Assembly (NCBI GenBank): GCA_900771975.1
Contig: CAAGPV010000013.1
Coordinates: 1 to 64,000, forward strand
Length of the DNA: 64,000 nucleotides
Source of the DNA: an uncultured Prevotella sp.
GTDB taxonomy: Bacteria; Bacteroidota; Bacteroidia; Bacteroidales; Bacteroidaceae
Direction: 5' to 3'
The first letter of the stretch is position 1. Each line of letters begins with the position of its first letter. Made by a program: the position numbers and the translations under genes. Under the pieces are notes generated by a model. It saw only the letters and a list, made by a program, of their open reading frames with translations. It searched no databases and was not told the DNA's origin. Positions 27,082 to 35,912 of this stretch are shown piece after piece.

Positions 27082-27125
27082 ATATTCAACGGTTTAGTTA
27101 TTTTCTAAATTATCAAATGCATCGG

Positions 27126-27133
27126 CAAAGGTA
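27126..27133 (-). promoter_or_regulatory. -7 element of asnA
   Basis: TACCTTTG on the minus strand, 45 bp upstream of the asnA ATG. No clear -33 was found. Confidence 0.55.
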
Positions 27134-27311
27134 ACACTTTTCTAAGAAATAGATAGCATATATCAGTTTTTTATATACAAAATGTTGCTTTTTTAACAAA
27201 AACAAAAACACTCTTACCTTTTCACAGTATACAATTAAAGCGTTTTCGATTCTTCTTTCACCTAAGCAAGACTAGCCTTTTTAAAGGAATGAAAAATATT
27301 TTCATAATTAT

Positions 27312-27342
27312 TTTGCCCATCAATGAAGATATCGTACCTTTG
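27312..27342 (+). promoter_or_regulatory. Promoter of tRNA-Arg
   Basis: TTTG (27312-27315), a 19-bp spacer and TACCTTTG (27335-27342), 14 bp before the mature tRNA 5' end. Confidence 0.75.
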
Positions 27343-27356
27343 CAACTGTTTTTAAA

Positions 27357-27430
27357 GGCTCCGTAGCTTAGCTGAATAGAGCGTCAGATTCCGGTTCTGA
27401 AGGTCTTGGGTTTGAATCCCAACGGAGTCA
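27357..27430 (+). tRNA. tRNA-Arg (anticodon CCG)
   Basis: 74 nt. Acceptor GGCTCCG pairs with CGGAGTC (one G-T pair), the anticodon loop is TTCCGGT, and the T arm is TTGGG-TTTGAAT-CCCAA. CCA is not encoded. It reads CGG codons. Confidence 0.95.
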
Positions 27431-27432
27431 CA

Positions 27433-27473
27433 AAAAGGATATGAAGAGGCGTGTCTTTTCATATCTTTTTTTC
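27433..27473 (+). terminator. Terminator of tRNA-Arg
   Basis: A stem of about 17 bp (27433-27449 with 27454-27470, including G-T pairs) with loop CGTG, ending in a T run. Confidence 0.8.
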
Positions 27474-27580
27474 TTTTGTTCCAAAGAAAAAACGCCACAT
27501 TACAAATCTTTCTTACCAAACAGTATGCACTTAAAAAAGGCTGATATAGATAGGGAAAGATTGAAATAAATGCTACAATA

Positions 27581-27612
27581 TTTGTTCATATTGCACATTT
27601 TGCGTAATTTTG
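27581..27612 (+). promoter_or_regulatory. Promoter of fabI
   Basis: TTTG (27581-27584), a 20-bp spacer and TAATTTTG (27605-27612). The leader to the ATG is about 85 nt and contains the small hairpin AGGGT-n6-ACCCT. Confidence 0.75.
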
Positions 27613-27700
27613 CGCACGAATTTAACAACTTAGGGTGGTTATACCCTCATAACTTTAATAGGCCATAGGCCGCTTTTAAGTAAAAAAGATTAAGATAACA

Positions 27701-28558
27701 ATGACTCACAACTTATTGAAAGGCAAGCGTGGCATCATCTTTGGAGCTCTCAACGATGAGTCTATCGCTTGGAAAGTTGCCGTAAAGGCAGTAGAAGAAG
27801 GAGCAACTGTAGCACTCAGCAATACCGCCACGGCTTTGCGTATGGGTAGCCTTGACGAACTTGGCAAGCAACTTAACGCTCCAATCATCGCCGCTGACGC
27901 CACAAACGTTGCCGACTTGGAGAATGTGTTTACTGAAGCACAAGAGAAATTGGGTGGAAAAATAGATTTTGTACTCCACTCCATTGCAATGAGCCCCAAC
28001 GTTCGTAAGCACCGCACCTACGACGACCTCGACTACAACTATCTGCAAAAGACCCTTGACATTTCTGCCATTTCGTTTCACAAAATGCTTCAAGTAGCCA
28101 AAAAGTTGGACGCAATAAGCGAGTGGGGATCGGTTGTTGCCCTTACATACGTCGCTTCTCAACGCACGTTCTTCGGCTATAACGACATGGCTGATGCCAA
28201 AAGTATGCTCGAAAGTATTGCCCGTAGCTTTGGTTACATCTATGGACGAGAGAAGCATGTCCGCATAAACACCATCTCACAATCACCCACTGCCACCACA
28301 GCAGGCAAGGGAATAAAGGACATTGACAACATGATGGACTTTGCCGACAAGATGTCGCCTTTGGGAAATGCAGTTGCTGAAGACTGTGCAAACTACTGCG
28401 TAATGATGTTCTCCGACTTCACGCGCAAAGTTACAATGCAGAATCTTTTTCATGATGGCGGTTTTTCATCAATGGGTATGAGCCTTCGTGCCATGAACCA
28501 GTACGCAAAAGATTTGGCTCCCTACGAAGATGAAAACGGAAAAATAATTTACGGATAA
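27701..28558 (+). CDS. fabI: Enoyl-[acyl-carrier-protein] reductase (NADH)
   Basis: 285 residues. It catalyses the final reduction of fatty-acid elongation. The divergent SDR nucleotide loop GIIFGALNDESIAW is at residues about 11-24. The catalytic pair is in YVASQRTFFGYNDMADAK, with the Tyr-x6-Lys spacing of FabI (GYNDMADAK). The substrate loop PTATTAGKGIKDID follows. It is a single gene with its own promoter, followed by repeat copy 2. Confidence 0.95.
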   Translation: MTHNLLKGKRGIIFGALNDESIAWKVAVKAVEEGATVALSNTATALRMGSLDELGKQLNAPIIAADATNVADLENVFTEAQEKLGGKIDFVLHSIAMSPNVRKHRTYDDLDYNYLQKTLDISAISFHKMLQVAKKLDAISEWGSVVALTYVASQRTFFGYNDMADAKSMLESIARSFGYIYGREKHVRINTISQSPTATTAGKGIKDIDNMMDFADKMSPLGNAVAEDCANYCVMMFSDFTRKVTMQNLFHDGGFSSMGMSLRAMNQYAKDLAPYEDENGKIIYG

Positions 28559-28627
28559 GGCCAAAGTTAGACGGCTATGAGTAATTTCGTAATTTGCTAA
28601 TTTTCAGCAGCTTACAAATTAGCTTAT

Positions 28628-28712
28628 AAAACCGGCCTTTTCAGACTCCAAAACCCTGTGTTTTAACTCCTAAAAGCGGCTCTTTTAGAGGCTAAAACAC
28701 AGGGTTTCTCAT
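28628..28712 (-). repeat. Interspersed palindromic repeat, copy 2
   Basis: Reverse orientation relative to copy 1. It contains the AAAACCCTGTGTTTTA arm (28650-28665), the inverse TAAAACACAGGGTTT (28693-28707) and ACCGGCCTTTT (28631-28641). Its reverse complement aligns with copy 1 along its whole length with few changes, and the similarity extends upstream to about 28585. It fills most of the fabI-pepT gap. Confidence 0.9.
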
Positions 28713-28824
28713 TGTAACATGCTTTTGCTGGAATCCGGCCAGTAAAAAGTAATGACAAAAAAACACAAAACACAGAACTCTGAAATACACTTTGTAAAGG
28801 TTTCATCCAAAACAAACCATGATT

Positions 28825-28856
28825 TTTGTCCATTCCAATTATAATCCGTATCTTTG
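28825..28856 (+). promoter_or_regulatory. Promoter of pepT
   Basis: TTTG (28825-28828), a 20-bp spacer and TATCTTTG (28849-28856), 30 bp before the ATG at 28887. Confidence 0.75.
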
Positions 28857-28886
28857 TGCTGTAATAAACTGGATATACATATTAAA

Positions 28887-30110
28887 ATGGAAATAACAGA
28901 AAGATTTATCAACTACACCAAGTTTGATACCCAATCAGCAGAAGACTCTTCTACTGTACCAAGCACCTCCAAACAACTCATCTTTGCCAAATATTTAAAG
29001 GAAGAGCTTGAACAAGAGGGACTGAAAGATGTCGAGATGGACGACAAGGGGTACATCTACGCCACACTGCCGGCAAACACCAAGAAAGAAATACCGACCA
29101 TCGGATTTATTTCGCATTACGATACGGCGCTTGACGCAAGTGGCGCCAACATAAAGGCCCGCATCGTAAAAAGCTACAACGGAGAAGACATTGAGCTCTC
29201 GCCGGGCATCATTTCGTCACCAAAGATGTTTCCCGAGCTGCTCGCCCACAAAGGAGAAGACCTTATTGTGACGGACGGCACAACCTTGTTAGGAGCAGAC
29301 GACAAAGCGGGCATTGCCGAAATTGTACAGGCAATGTGCTATCTGCGCGACCATGACGAAATAAAACATGGCGACATACGTGTCGGCTTCAATCCTGACG
29401 AAGAAATCGGTATGGGTGCACATCACTTTGACGTGGAGAAGTTTGGCTGCAAATGGGCCTACACCATGGACGGAGGAGACCTTGGAGACCTTGAATATGA
29501 AAACTTCAATGCAGCATCTGCTAAGGTCACCATCCACGGCGTAAGCGTCCATACAGGCTATGCCAAAGGGAAAATGGTGAATGCTTCACGTTTGGCATGT
29601 GAATTCAACAACATGATACCCGAGACCGACATTCCTGAAACAACCGAAGGCTATCAGGGCTTCTACCACTTGTTGGGCATCGATAGCCATTGCGAAGAAG
29701 CCAAACTCTCGTATATCATCCGCGATCACGACCGTGACAAGTTTGAAGACCGGAAGAAATTCATCGAAGACTGTGTTAAAAAGATGAATGAAAAGTACGG
29801 AGACGGCACAGTTGAGCTAAAGATGAACGACCAATACTACAACATGAAAGAAAAGATAGACCCCAACATGCATGTTATAGACTTGGTTGTCAAGGCGATG
29901 CAAGACTGTGGCGTTGCGCCTAAAGTTGAGCCCATACGTGGCGGCACAGACGGGGCCCAACTCTCTTTTCGCGGTCTGCCTTGTCCTAACATCTTTGCCG
30001 GAGGTGTAAACTTCCATGGTCCCTACGAGTTTGTTAGCATTCAAGTGATGGAAAAAGCAATGGAAGTAATTGTAAAAATCTGTCAGCTAACAGCTGAATT
30101 CAACGATTAA
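28887..30110 (+). CDS. pepT: Peptidase T (tripeptide aminopeptidase)
   Basis: 407 residues from ATG 28887; the longer reading from a TTG at 28854 overlaps the promoter. M20 family zinc peptidase motifs are ISHYDTA (first metal His), LLGADDKAGIAEI (bridging Asp), NPDEEIGMGAHHF (Glu-Glu catalytic base and ligand) and AYTMDGGDLGDLEYENFNAA. The C-terminal metal His is in NIFAGGVNFHGPYE. It releases N-terminal residues from tripeptides in the cytoplasm, consistent with the peptide-based metabolism common in Prevotella. Confidence 0.94.
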   Translation: MEITERFINYTKFDTQSAEDSSTVPSTSKQLIFAKYLKEELEQEGLKDVEMDDKGYIYATLPANTKKEIPTIGFISHYDTALDASGANIKARIVKSYNGEDIELSPGIISSPKMFPELLAHKGEDLIVTDGTTLLGADDKAGIAEIVQAMCYLRDHDEIKHGDIRVGFNPDEEIGMGAHHFDVEKFGCKWAYTMDGGDLGDLEYENFNAASAKVTIHGVSVHTGYAKGKMVNASRLACEFNNMIPETDIPETTEGYQGFYHLLGIDSHCEEAKLSYIIRDHDRDKFEDRKKFIEDCVKKMNEKYGDGTVELKMNDQYYNMKEKIDPNMHVIDLVVKAMQDCGVAPKVEPIRGGTDGAQLSFRGLPCPNIFAGGVNFHGPYEFVSIQVMEKAMEVIVKICQLTAEFND

Positions 30111-30126
30111 TTCATTTACGAATCAT

Positions 30127-30209
30127 ATTCCCTATATAGAAAAGACCTCTCTGACATACCAAACAAGCAGCAACGTCAAACAATCAAACAGGATTTCTAT
30201 ATAGGGAAT
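30127..30209. repeat. Perfect 16-bp inverted repeat, pepT-antiporter gap
   Basis: ATTCCCTATATAGAAA (30127-30142) and its exact inverse TTTCTATATAGGGAAT (30194-30209), 51 bp apart, followed by AAAAAA. It could be a long-loop RNA stem or a paired operator. Confidence 0.8.
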
Positions 30210-30228
30210 AAAAAACAAGACAACCCCT

Positions 30229-32484
30229 ATGGCAGAACTCCCCGAACTGGTAAAAGACCTTGCTCTCATCCTTGTGGTGGCAGGAGCAGTTACCCTCCTC
30301 TTCAAAAAGCTAAAACAACCGTTGGTGTTAGGCTATATCGTAGCCGGTTTTTTAGTTTCCCCCCACATGCCCTATACTATGTCTGTAATGGACCGTTCCA
30401 ATGTACAGACTTGGGCAGACATTGGCGTAATCTTTCTGTTATTTTCTTTGGGGCTCGACTTTTCCATCAAGAAAATACTCAAGATGGGAATGGCACCGGT
30501 CATTTCGGCTTGCACCATCATCTTTTGTATGATGGGGCTGGGAATACTTGTCGGCCATTCCTTTGGATGGGAACGGATGGATTGCATCTTTTTGGGCGGT
30601 ATGCTTGCAATGAGTTCCACCACTATCATCTACAAAGCCTTTGACGATATGGGGTTGCAACAACAAGGATTTGCCAGTAACGTGATGAGCGTACTCATAC
30701 TGGAAGACATTCTTGCCATCGTGATGATGGTGATGTTGTCAACCATTGCGAGCGGAAAAAGCCCCGATGGAGAACAAATGATAGGCTCTATCCTAAAAAT
30801 AGGGTTTTTCCTTATCCTATGGTTTGTTGTTGGGCTTTTTGCCATTCCGTTGTTTCTCCGTTCGGTCAGGAAACTTGTCAATGGCGAAACCTTGCTTGTG
30901 GTGTCTTTGGGGTTATGCTGCTTGATGGCCGTAATATCCACAAAAGTTGGTTTTAGCTCTGCTTTCGGTGCGTTTGTCATGGGCAGTATCTTGGCAGAAA
31001 CTATAGAAGCAGACAAAATCATCAAAGTGGTAGAACCTGTAAAGAACCTTTTTGGAGCCATCTTCTTTGTCTCTGTAGGTATGCTTGTAGAGCCTATTGT
31101 ATTGGTAGACTACGCTTTACCCATCGTTCTGTTGGTGCTCACCATCCTAATGGGACAGGCTATTTTTGGAACCATGGGCTTCTTGCTTAGCGGACAATCA
31201 CTGAAAAATGCCATGCGGTGCGGCTTTTCTATGGCACAAATCGGAGAATTCGCCTTCATCATTGCCTCTTTGGGGCTATCGCTTGGAGTTATCGGACAGT
31301 TCCTTTATCCTGTTGTAGTGGCCGTATCTGTCATAACCACCTTTTTAACCCCCTATATGATTCGTGCTTCTGTACCCTGCTATAAACTGATAGAGAAACA
31401 ACTGCCCCGCAAATGGATGCGTCAACTCAACCACATGAGCACAAACACACCGGAAAACCAGACTCAGCCGGTAAGCGAATGGAAATTTCTTGGCAGGCAG
31501 CTCTTGATAAACACCGTCATTTACGGCATCCTTTCGGGAGCCGTCATCGCCCTCATGCTAACATTCTGTCTGCCGTTCTGCCGCCACTTGTTTGGTCACT
31601 GGGCAGGAAATGCTGCATGCGGTGCGCTTACCATCTTGCTTATATCTCCATTCCTACGGTCTATGGTGATGAAGAAGAACCATTCCAAAGAGTTTCGAAA
31701 CTTATGGACGAAAAACCGGCTGAACCGTTTGCCTTTGTTGTTCACCATTATTGCACGAGTGATAATCGCAGCCTGCTTCATCTTCTACGTCTGCAACTAT
31801 CTTACACGGTTTGCCAATGCCCTCATCATAGCTATCGCTATAGCCTTGCTCACCCTAATGGTGATATCAAGACGACTAAAAAAACGTTCCATCGAACTGG
31901 AGCGTCTGTTCATACAAAATCTACACTCAAGAGACATAGAAGCACAAGTCTCTGGGCGCAAACGGCCCCTCTTTGAAGGACGCTTGCTAGACAGAAATCT
32001 GCATATCGGCATATTTGAAGTGCCGGAAGACTCATTGTGGGCCGGAAAACAGTTACAAGACCTGCAACTACGCAACCGGTTCGGCATTCATGTCAGCAGC
32101 ATTCAACGAGGCATTCAACGCCTCAACATTCCCAACGGAGAGACTGTAATCTTCCCGGGAGACAAGATTCAAGCCATAGGCGACGACGAGCAATTGGCCG
32201 ACTTTAGCCAAGCACTAAGAAAAGAGATGGTTGCTGAAGACTATGACATAGAACAACGGGAGACGAAACTGCGCCAATTGGTTCTCTCCGGCAAAAGCGA
32301 CTTTATAGGGAAGACCCTACAAGACAGTGGAATTCGTGACAAATATAACTGCATGGTAGTGGGAGTAGAAGAAGGGCAACAGAGTTTGACCATGATAAAC
32401 CCGTCGCGACGGTTTGAGAAAGGCGACATTATTTGGGTTGTCGGCGAAGAGAGCGCACTTAATACCATTGCACAGCATTGCTGA
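30229..32484 (+). CDS. Cation:proton antiporter (CPA2, KefB-like) with two TrkA-C domains
   Basis: 751 residues. About 12 membrane helices occupy residues 5-400, including LKQPLVLGYIVAGFL and ADIGVIFLLFSLGLDFS, typical of CPA2 exchangers. A second hydrophobic block (about 425-540) follows. The soluble C terminus has two RCK-C/TrkA-C-like ligand-binding domains (about 575-665 and 670-751), with no complete TrkA-N domain seen. It probably exchanges K+ or Na+ for H+ at the inner membrane, gated by the soluble domains. Its last 26 bp overlap the convergent lptD 3' end. Confidence 0.88.
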   Translation: MAELPELVKDLALILVVAGAVTLLFKKLKQPLVLGYIVAGFLVSPHMPYTMSVMDRSNVQTWADIGVIFLLFSLGLDFSIKKILKMGMAPVISACTIIFCMMGLGILVGHSFGWERMDCIFLGGMLAMSSTTIIYKAFDDMGLQQQGFASNVMSVLILEDILAIVMMVMLSTIASGKSPDGEQMIGSILKIGFFLILWFVVGLFAIPLFLRSVRKLVNGETLLVVSLGLCCLMAVISTKVGFSSAFGAFVMGSILAETIEADKIIKVVEPVKNLFGAIFFVSVGMLVEPIVLVDYALPIVLLVLTILMGQAIFGTMGFLLSGQSLKNAMRCGFSMAQIGEFAFIIASLGLSLGVIGQFLYPVVVAVSVITTFLTPYMIRASVPCYKLIEKQLPRKWMRQLNHMSTNTPENQTQPVSEWKFLGRQLLINTVIYGILSGAVIALMLTFCLPFCRHLFGHWAGNAACGALTILLISPFLRSMVMKKNHSKEFRNLWTKNRLNRLPLLFTIIARVIIAACFIFYVCNYLTRFANALIIAIAIALLTLMVISRRLKKRSIELERLFIQNLHSRDIEAQVSGRKRPLFEGRLLDRNLHIGIFEVPEDSLWAGKQLQDLQLRNRFGIHVSSIQRGIQRLNIPNGETVIFPGDKIQAIGDDEQLADFSQALRKEMVAEDYDIEQRETKLRQLVLSGKSDFIGKTLQDSGIRDKYNCMVVGVEEGQQSLTMINPSRRFEKGDIIWVVGEESALNTIAQHC

Positions 32485-35296
32485 TACCGCTACGTTTGTC
32501 ATACTTCAACGCATCGGTAAGCGTTGATGCATTACATCTGAACGTAAAGTTATAGGAGGTGTAAGGAGCAAGAACAACCGATGCACTCATATTGAAACAA
32601 TGGAGATCGCGCGAAAGACTTGCCGTTGTCATGCTGATGTCGTGGTTTTCAAAGTCGTAGCCACTTGAGAATGAGATGTTCCAACCATCGCTTATACGCA
32701 CATTGCCACTGACATTTAGCGTTTGTGAAAACGAGTAAGGATAGCGCATACGCTTCTTGTTAAACTTGCCGGAAGTATTCTCACGCATGGTGATGCCATA
32801 ACCGAAGGTCAAAGACCATGGCATAGAAAATTTCATATAGCCATCCTCATCAGTTTCAGCCATATTTCCTGTCTTCTTACGGGCCTTATGCTTTCCGCTT
32901 TCAAGGTCCTTGTCCACATTCGATTCAATATCCGTGTCTAAACCTTCGTCATCATTATAGTCATCGTCTTCCTCATCATCACTGTGCCCGAACCACTTTT
33001 TCAGCTTTTCCGGATTGAGCGTAAATGAGAAGTTTTGGGACATTCCTTGAAAACGAGGCATACGTCCATAACCTATTTCGGTATGATTGCCTACATAGGG
33101 GACACCCTTGTCGTCCAATTCCCATGCATAAGTGGCAAATCGAGCATTCATGCTGAACGTATAGTTTTTCCACCATTTCAGGCGTAAATCCACAGAGAGA
33201 TCACTCCATTTATGGATAGCGGCAGCTGCATTGTAAGACATGCTGAAGCCCAATTGGTCTATTATACTAATTTTTTTGATGGAATCGTTCTTGTCTTTTA
33301 TCTTCGCTTCAATGTTGTTATCCAGTCGGAAACTCACATTTTCCGATCTTCCACGGCCTGGAACACCAAAACATCCATTCTCATAAGGTGAGTATTCCAC
33401 CAAATGAACCTCTCCGTTGGCATCCGTATACTGATAGCTATCATAATAGCCATATCGCGGTGAACTAAAATCGGGAGCATAGCTAAAGGATACTTGAGGC
33501 GTTATAACATGACGAACTGCCTGCAGTTTGTCACCAAACAACTTTTTGTTGGGTATCCACATTCCGTAAAGTTTCGTACTTGCCGACAAAGACAGGTTCC
33601 AATTATAAATATTATGAAAGCCATAAGTGGTGTCTCTCACTTCCGTATTGGTACGCTCATCCCAAGAACGCGTCACCTTGTTGGTGTACATACGGTCTGT
33701 AAAGCTCAGCGAAGTGGTGATGTTGATATAGTCAAAGAGCGTAAAATTTCCCTGAATAGGTATGCTATGCTGCATTCCGTTCTTCCAGTCTTTTAGCAAA
33801 CTGGCGTGCATTAGCTGGTCTTCCTTGGTTGATATGGAGTTGGTTATCTGCCCTGTATACCCCATTGATATCTTTTCATACCAGCGTTCCTTACCTACGG
33901 CATGGCGACGCTTGAACGGATAAAACCTCGCCAAACTGATATTGAGATCCGGCAACGTCATCGTTATGGACGAGTCTCGCTGGTTTTGCGCTAAATTGGC
34001 AGTTGCACTAAGGCTAAGACCTATACTGGAGAAACCTGTACTCCAGCTAACAGAGGATGTTCGGGTGGATTGTGTCAGCGTTTGAGGGTTGTACATCGAG
34101 TTAAGATTGTTGCGTTCGTAGCTCGATGTGGCAAAGTTGACGCTGGCAGCCAAGGAACTGTAGGGATTAGCTTTGGAGTCTTGCCTGTGGCTCCATTGTA
34201 TTTTAAAGCTCTTTTGTTCGCTAAAGTCCGGCAATCCCTTGTCTCCTGTCTTCGTATCTTGGTAACTGAAGAGGAAACTACCGCTATATCTATAACGTTT
34301 ATGGTAGTTGCTTGCTACACTCACGCCCCAGGAGCCACGTGTATAGATTTCGCCCAACAACTTCAAATCCAACATATCGCTAATGGCAAAATAGTAACCA
34401 CCGTCCCGCAAGTAATAGCCTCTATTCTGCTCATCCCCATATGACGGCATAATAAAGCCACTTGAATATTTCTTGGAGAAGGGGAAAAAGCCATAAGGAA
34501 TTGCCAACGGCAATGGCACATCGGCCACAACAAGATAGGCAGGGCCAAAAACTACATCTTTGCCAGGACGGACTTTAGCACGGGAGAGCGATATGTAAAA
34601 GTCAGGATGTGGATCGTCACAAGTGGTATACCGTCCATGTTTAAGATAAACGGCACCTGTCGAATCGCGTTTACCAATTTCTCCACGCAGGAAACCATCC
34701 TCTTGTTCCGTATAAATGCCCTTTATAAGACCTTTCTTTGTCTTGAAATTGAAAGCCATTGTGTCGCTCTGGTACTCATCTTGGCCCAACTTAAAAATCG
34801 GAGTGCCTTTCATGCCATTGGGATTCTTAGCCAAATTGGCCTGAGAAGAGTCCAGACGGCCTGTTGCCCGCACCAAACTGCTATCCAAATTCAAATAAAC
34901 CTTCTCGCTTTTAAGGTTCATATTCTCGTAATCAACACTTGCTTTGCCGTAAAGATGGGCTGTTCCAGAGGTTACGTCGTACACCAACGAGTCGTCTGCT
35001 GCATAGTTTACAGGGGCATCTATTCCGTTACCCTTTGCACGCATAAGGCTATCAGCACGCAACGAGTCGTCCACTTGCTGGTTGTGACGATAGATTGCGC
35101 GTTGCAAAGAGTCCATTTGGGTCGTATCCAAAGTCTCTAAAGATGCCGACAAAGAATCTGACAAACTGTCAAGAGCAATTGAAGTTTTCTCCTTTTGCTT
35201 GTTATGAGTTCTCCCTTTAGGGCCGGGCACATATACATTGGCCATAGCAAACACCATGGCACATAGCAAAAGAACTATGATGGATTTAGATCTCAT
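32459..35296 (-). CDS. lptD: LPS-assembly protein LptD (OstA family)
   Basis: 945 residues. A signal peptide occupies about 1-20 and a Ser/Asp-rich linker about 30-90. A periplasmic OstA/LptA-like beta-jellyroll begins near VYDVTSGTAHLYGKASVDY (about 100-270). A long beta-barrel region follows, with PLPLAIPYGFFPF near the barrel start and an acidic loop (DDEEDDDYNDDEG) near residue 770. It inserts lipopolysaccharide into the outer leaflet. The family form is that of Bacteroidetes and is longer than E. coli LptD. It lies 61 bp after the HD gene on the same strand. Confidence 0.87.
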   Translation of the reverse strand: MRSKSIIVLLLCAMVFAMANVYVPGPKGRTHNKQKEKTSIALDSLSDSLSASLETLDTTQMDSLQRAIYRHNQQVDDSLRADSLMRAKGNGIDAPVNYAADDSLVYDVTSGTAHLYGKASVDYENMNLKSEKVYLNLDSSLVRATGRLDSSQANLAKNPNGMKGTPIFKLGQDEYQSDTMAFNFKTKKGLIKGIYTEQEDGFLRGEIGKRDSTGAVYLKHGRYTTCDDPHPDFYISLSRAKVRPGKDVVFGPAYLVVADVPLPLAIPYGFFPFSKKYSSGFIMPSYGDEQNRGYYLRDGGYYFAISDMLDLKLLGEIYTRGSWGVSVASNYHKRYRYSGSFLFSYQDTKTGDKGLPDFSEQKSFKIQWSHRQDSKANPYSSLAASVNFATSSYERNNLNSMYNPQTLTQSTRTSSVSWSTGFSSIGLSLSATANLAQNQRDSSITMTLPDLNISLARFYPFKRRHAVGKERWYEKISMGYTGQITNSISTKEDQLMHASLLKDWKNGMQHSIPIQGNFTLFDYINITTSLSFTDRMYTNKVTRSWDERTNTEVRDTTYGFHNIYNWNLSLSASTKLYGMWIPNKKLFGDKLQAVRHVITPQVSFSYAPDFSSPRYGYYDSYQYTDANGEVHLVEYSPYENGCFGVPGRGRSENVSFRLDNNIEAKIKDKNDSIKKISIIDQLGFSMSYNAAAAIHKWSDLSVDLRLKWWKNYTFSMNARFATYAWELDDKGVPYVGNHTEIGYGRMPRFQGMSQNFSFTLNPEKLKKWFGHSDDEEDDDYNDDEGLDTDIESNVDKDLESGKHKARKKTGNMAETDEDGYMKFSMPWSLTFGYGITMRENTSGKFNKKRMRYPYSFSQTLNVSGNVRISDGWNISFSSGYDFENHDISMTTASLSRDLHCFNMSASVVLAPYTSYNFTFRCNASTLTDALKYDKRSGISNAVQWY

Positions 35297-35357
35297 CTAT
35301 CTATTTAGCGTACAAAATTAAAGAAATAAAGCGTAACCGATTGGTCTTTTCTTATAT

Positions 35358-35903
35358 TTAACGTTTACATTCAAACAGTTTCTCCCATTCCCGGAATCGG
35401 TTTAAGCCTTCTTGGCCAAACTTTTCCAAACTCTTTTCTGCTTGTTTTATGGTCTTTTCTCTCTCTAAATGAGACTTGCTATAGAATTTGTCAGCATAGC
35501 AAATCAACTTTTCCTCTAATGTTTCCGGCAAAAAATCAAGATGAGGAAGGGGTAATTGTTGGCTAACAATGTCTTCCAAAGAGAGTCCTGCGCCAGTATG
35601 TCGTTCACAAACCCGGGCATGTCGGGGGTAGCCTTCTGCCCGCAACAACTCTGCGCCTATATGGCCATGGCATATATAAGGCTCCGTGCCAAAGCATTGG
35701 ATGCCAGGTGCGTTGCAACGAAAAATTCCAATATCGTGTAACATTGCTGCTTCCTCAACAAACTGGCTATCCAAGTGCAACTCGGGATGATATGAAACAA
35801 TCTGTAACGCACGATGCGCTACAGATTGACTATGAGTGAAAAGGATGTGCCGCAAGGCATTATCCTCTGGATAATACTTTTCTATCAGTTTGTTGTAATC
35901 CAT
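35358..35903 (-). CDS. HD-domain hydrolase
   Basis: 181 residues. HD phosphohydrolase signature: His in ILFTHSQSVAHRA, the His-Asp pair in AAMLHDIGIF, further His in ICHGHIGAELL and ERHTGAG, and the C-terminal Asp in ICYADKFYSK. The substrate is unknown; relatives hydrolyse nucleotides. It is 9 bp downstream of the carboxyltransferase gene and co-directional with lptD. Confidence 0.85.
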   Translation of the reverse strand: MDYNKLIEKYYPEDNALRHILFTHSQSVAHRALQIVSYHPELHLDSQFVEEAAMLHDIGIFRCNAPGIQCFGTEPYICHGHIGAELLRAEGYPRHARVCERHTGAGLSLEDIVSQQLPLPHLDFLPETLEEKLICYADKFYSKSHLEREKTIKQAEKSLEKFGQEGLNRFREWEKLFECKR

Positions 35904-35912
35904 CTAAGATAA

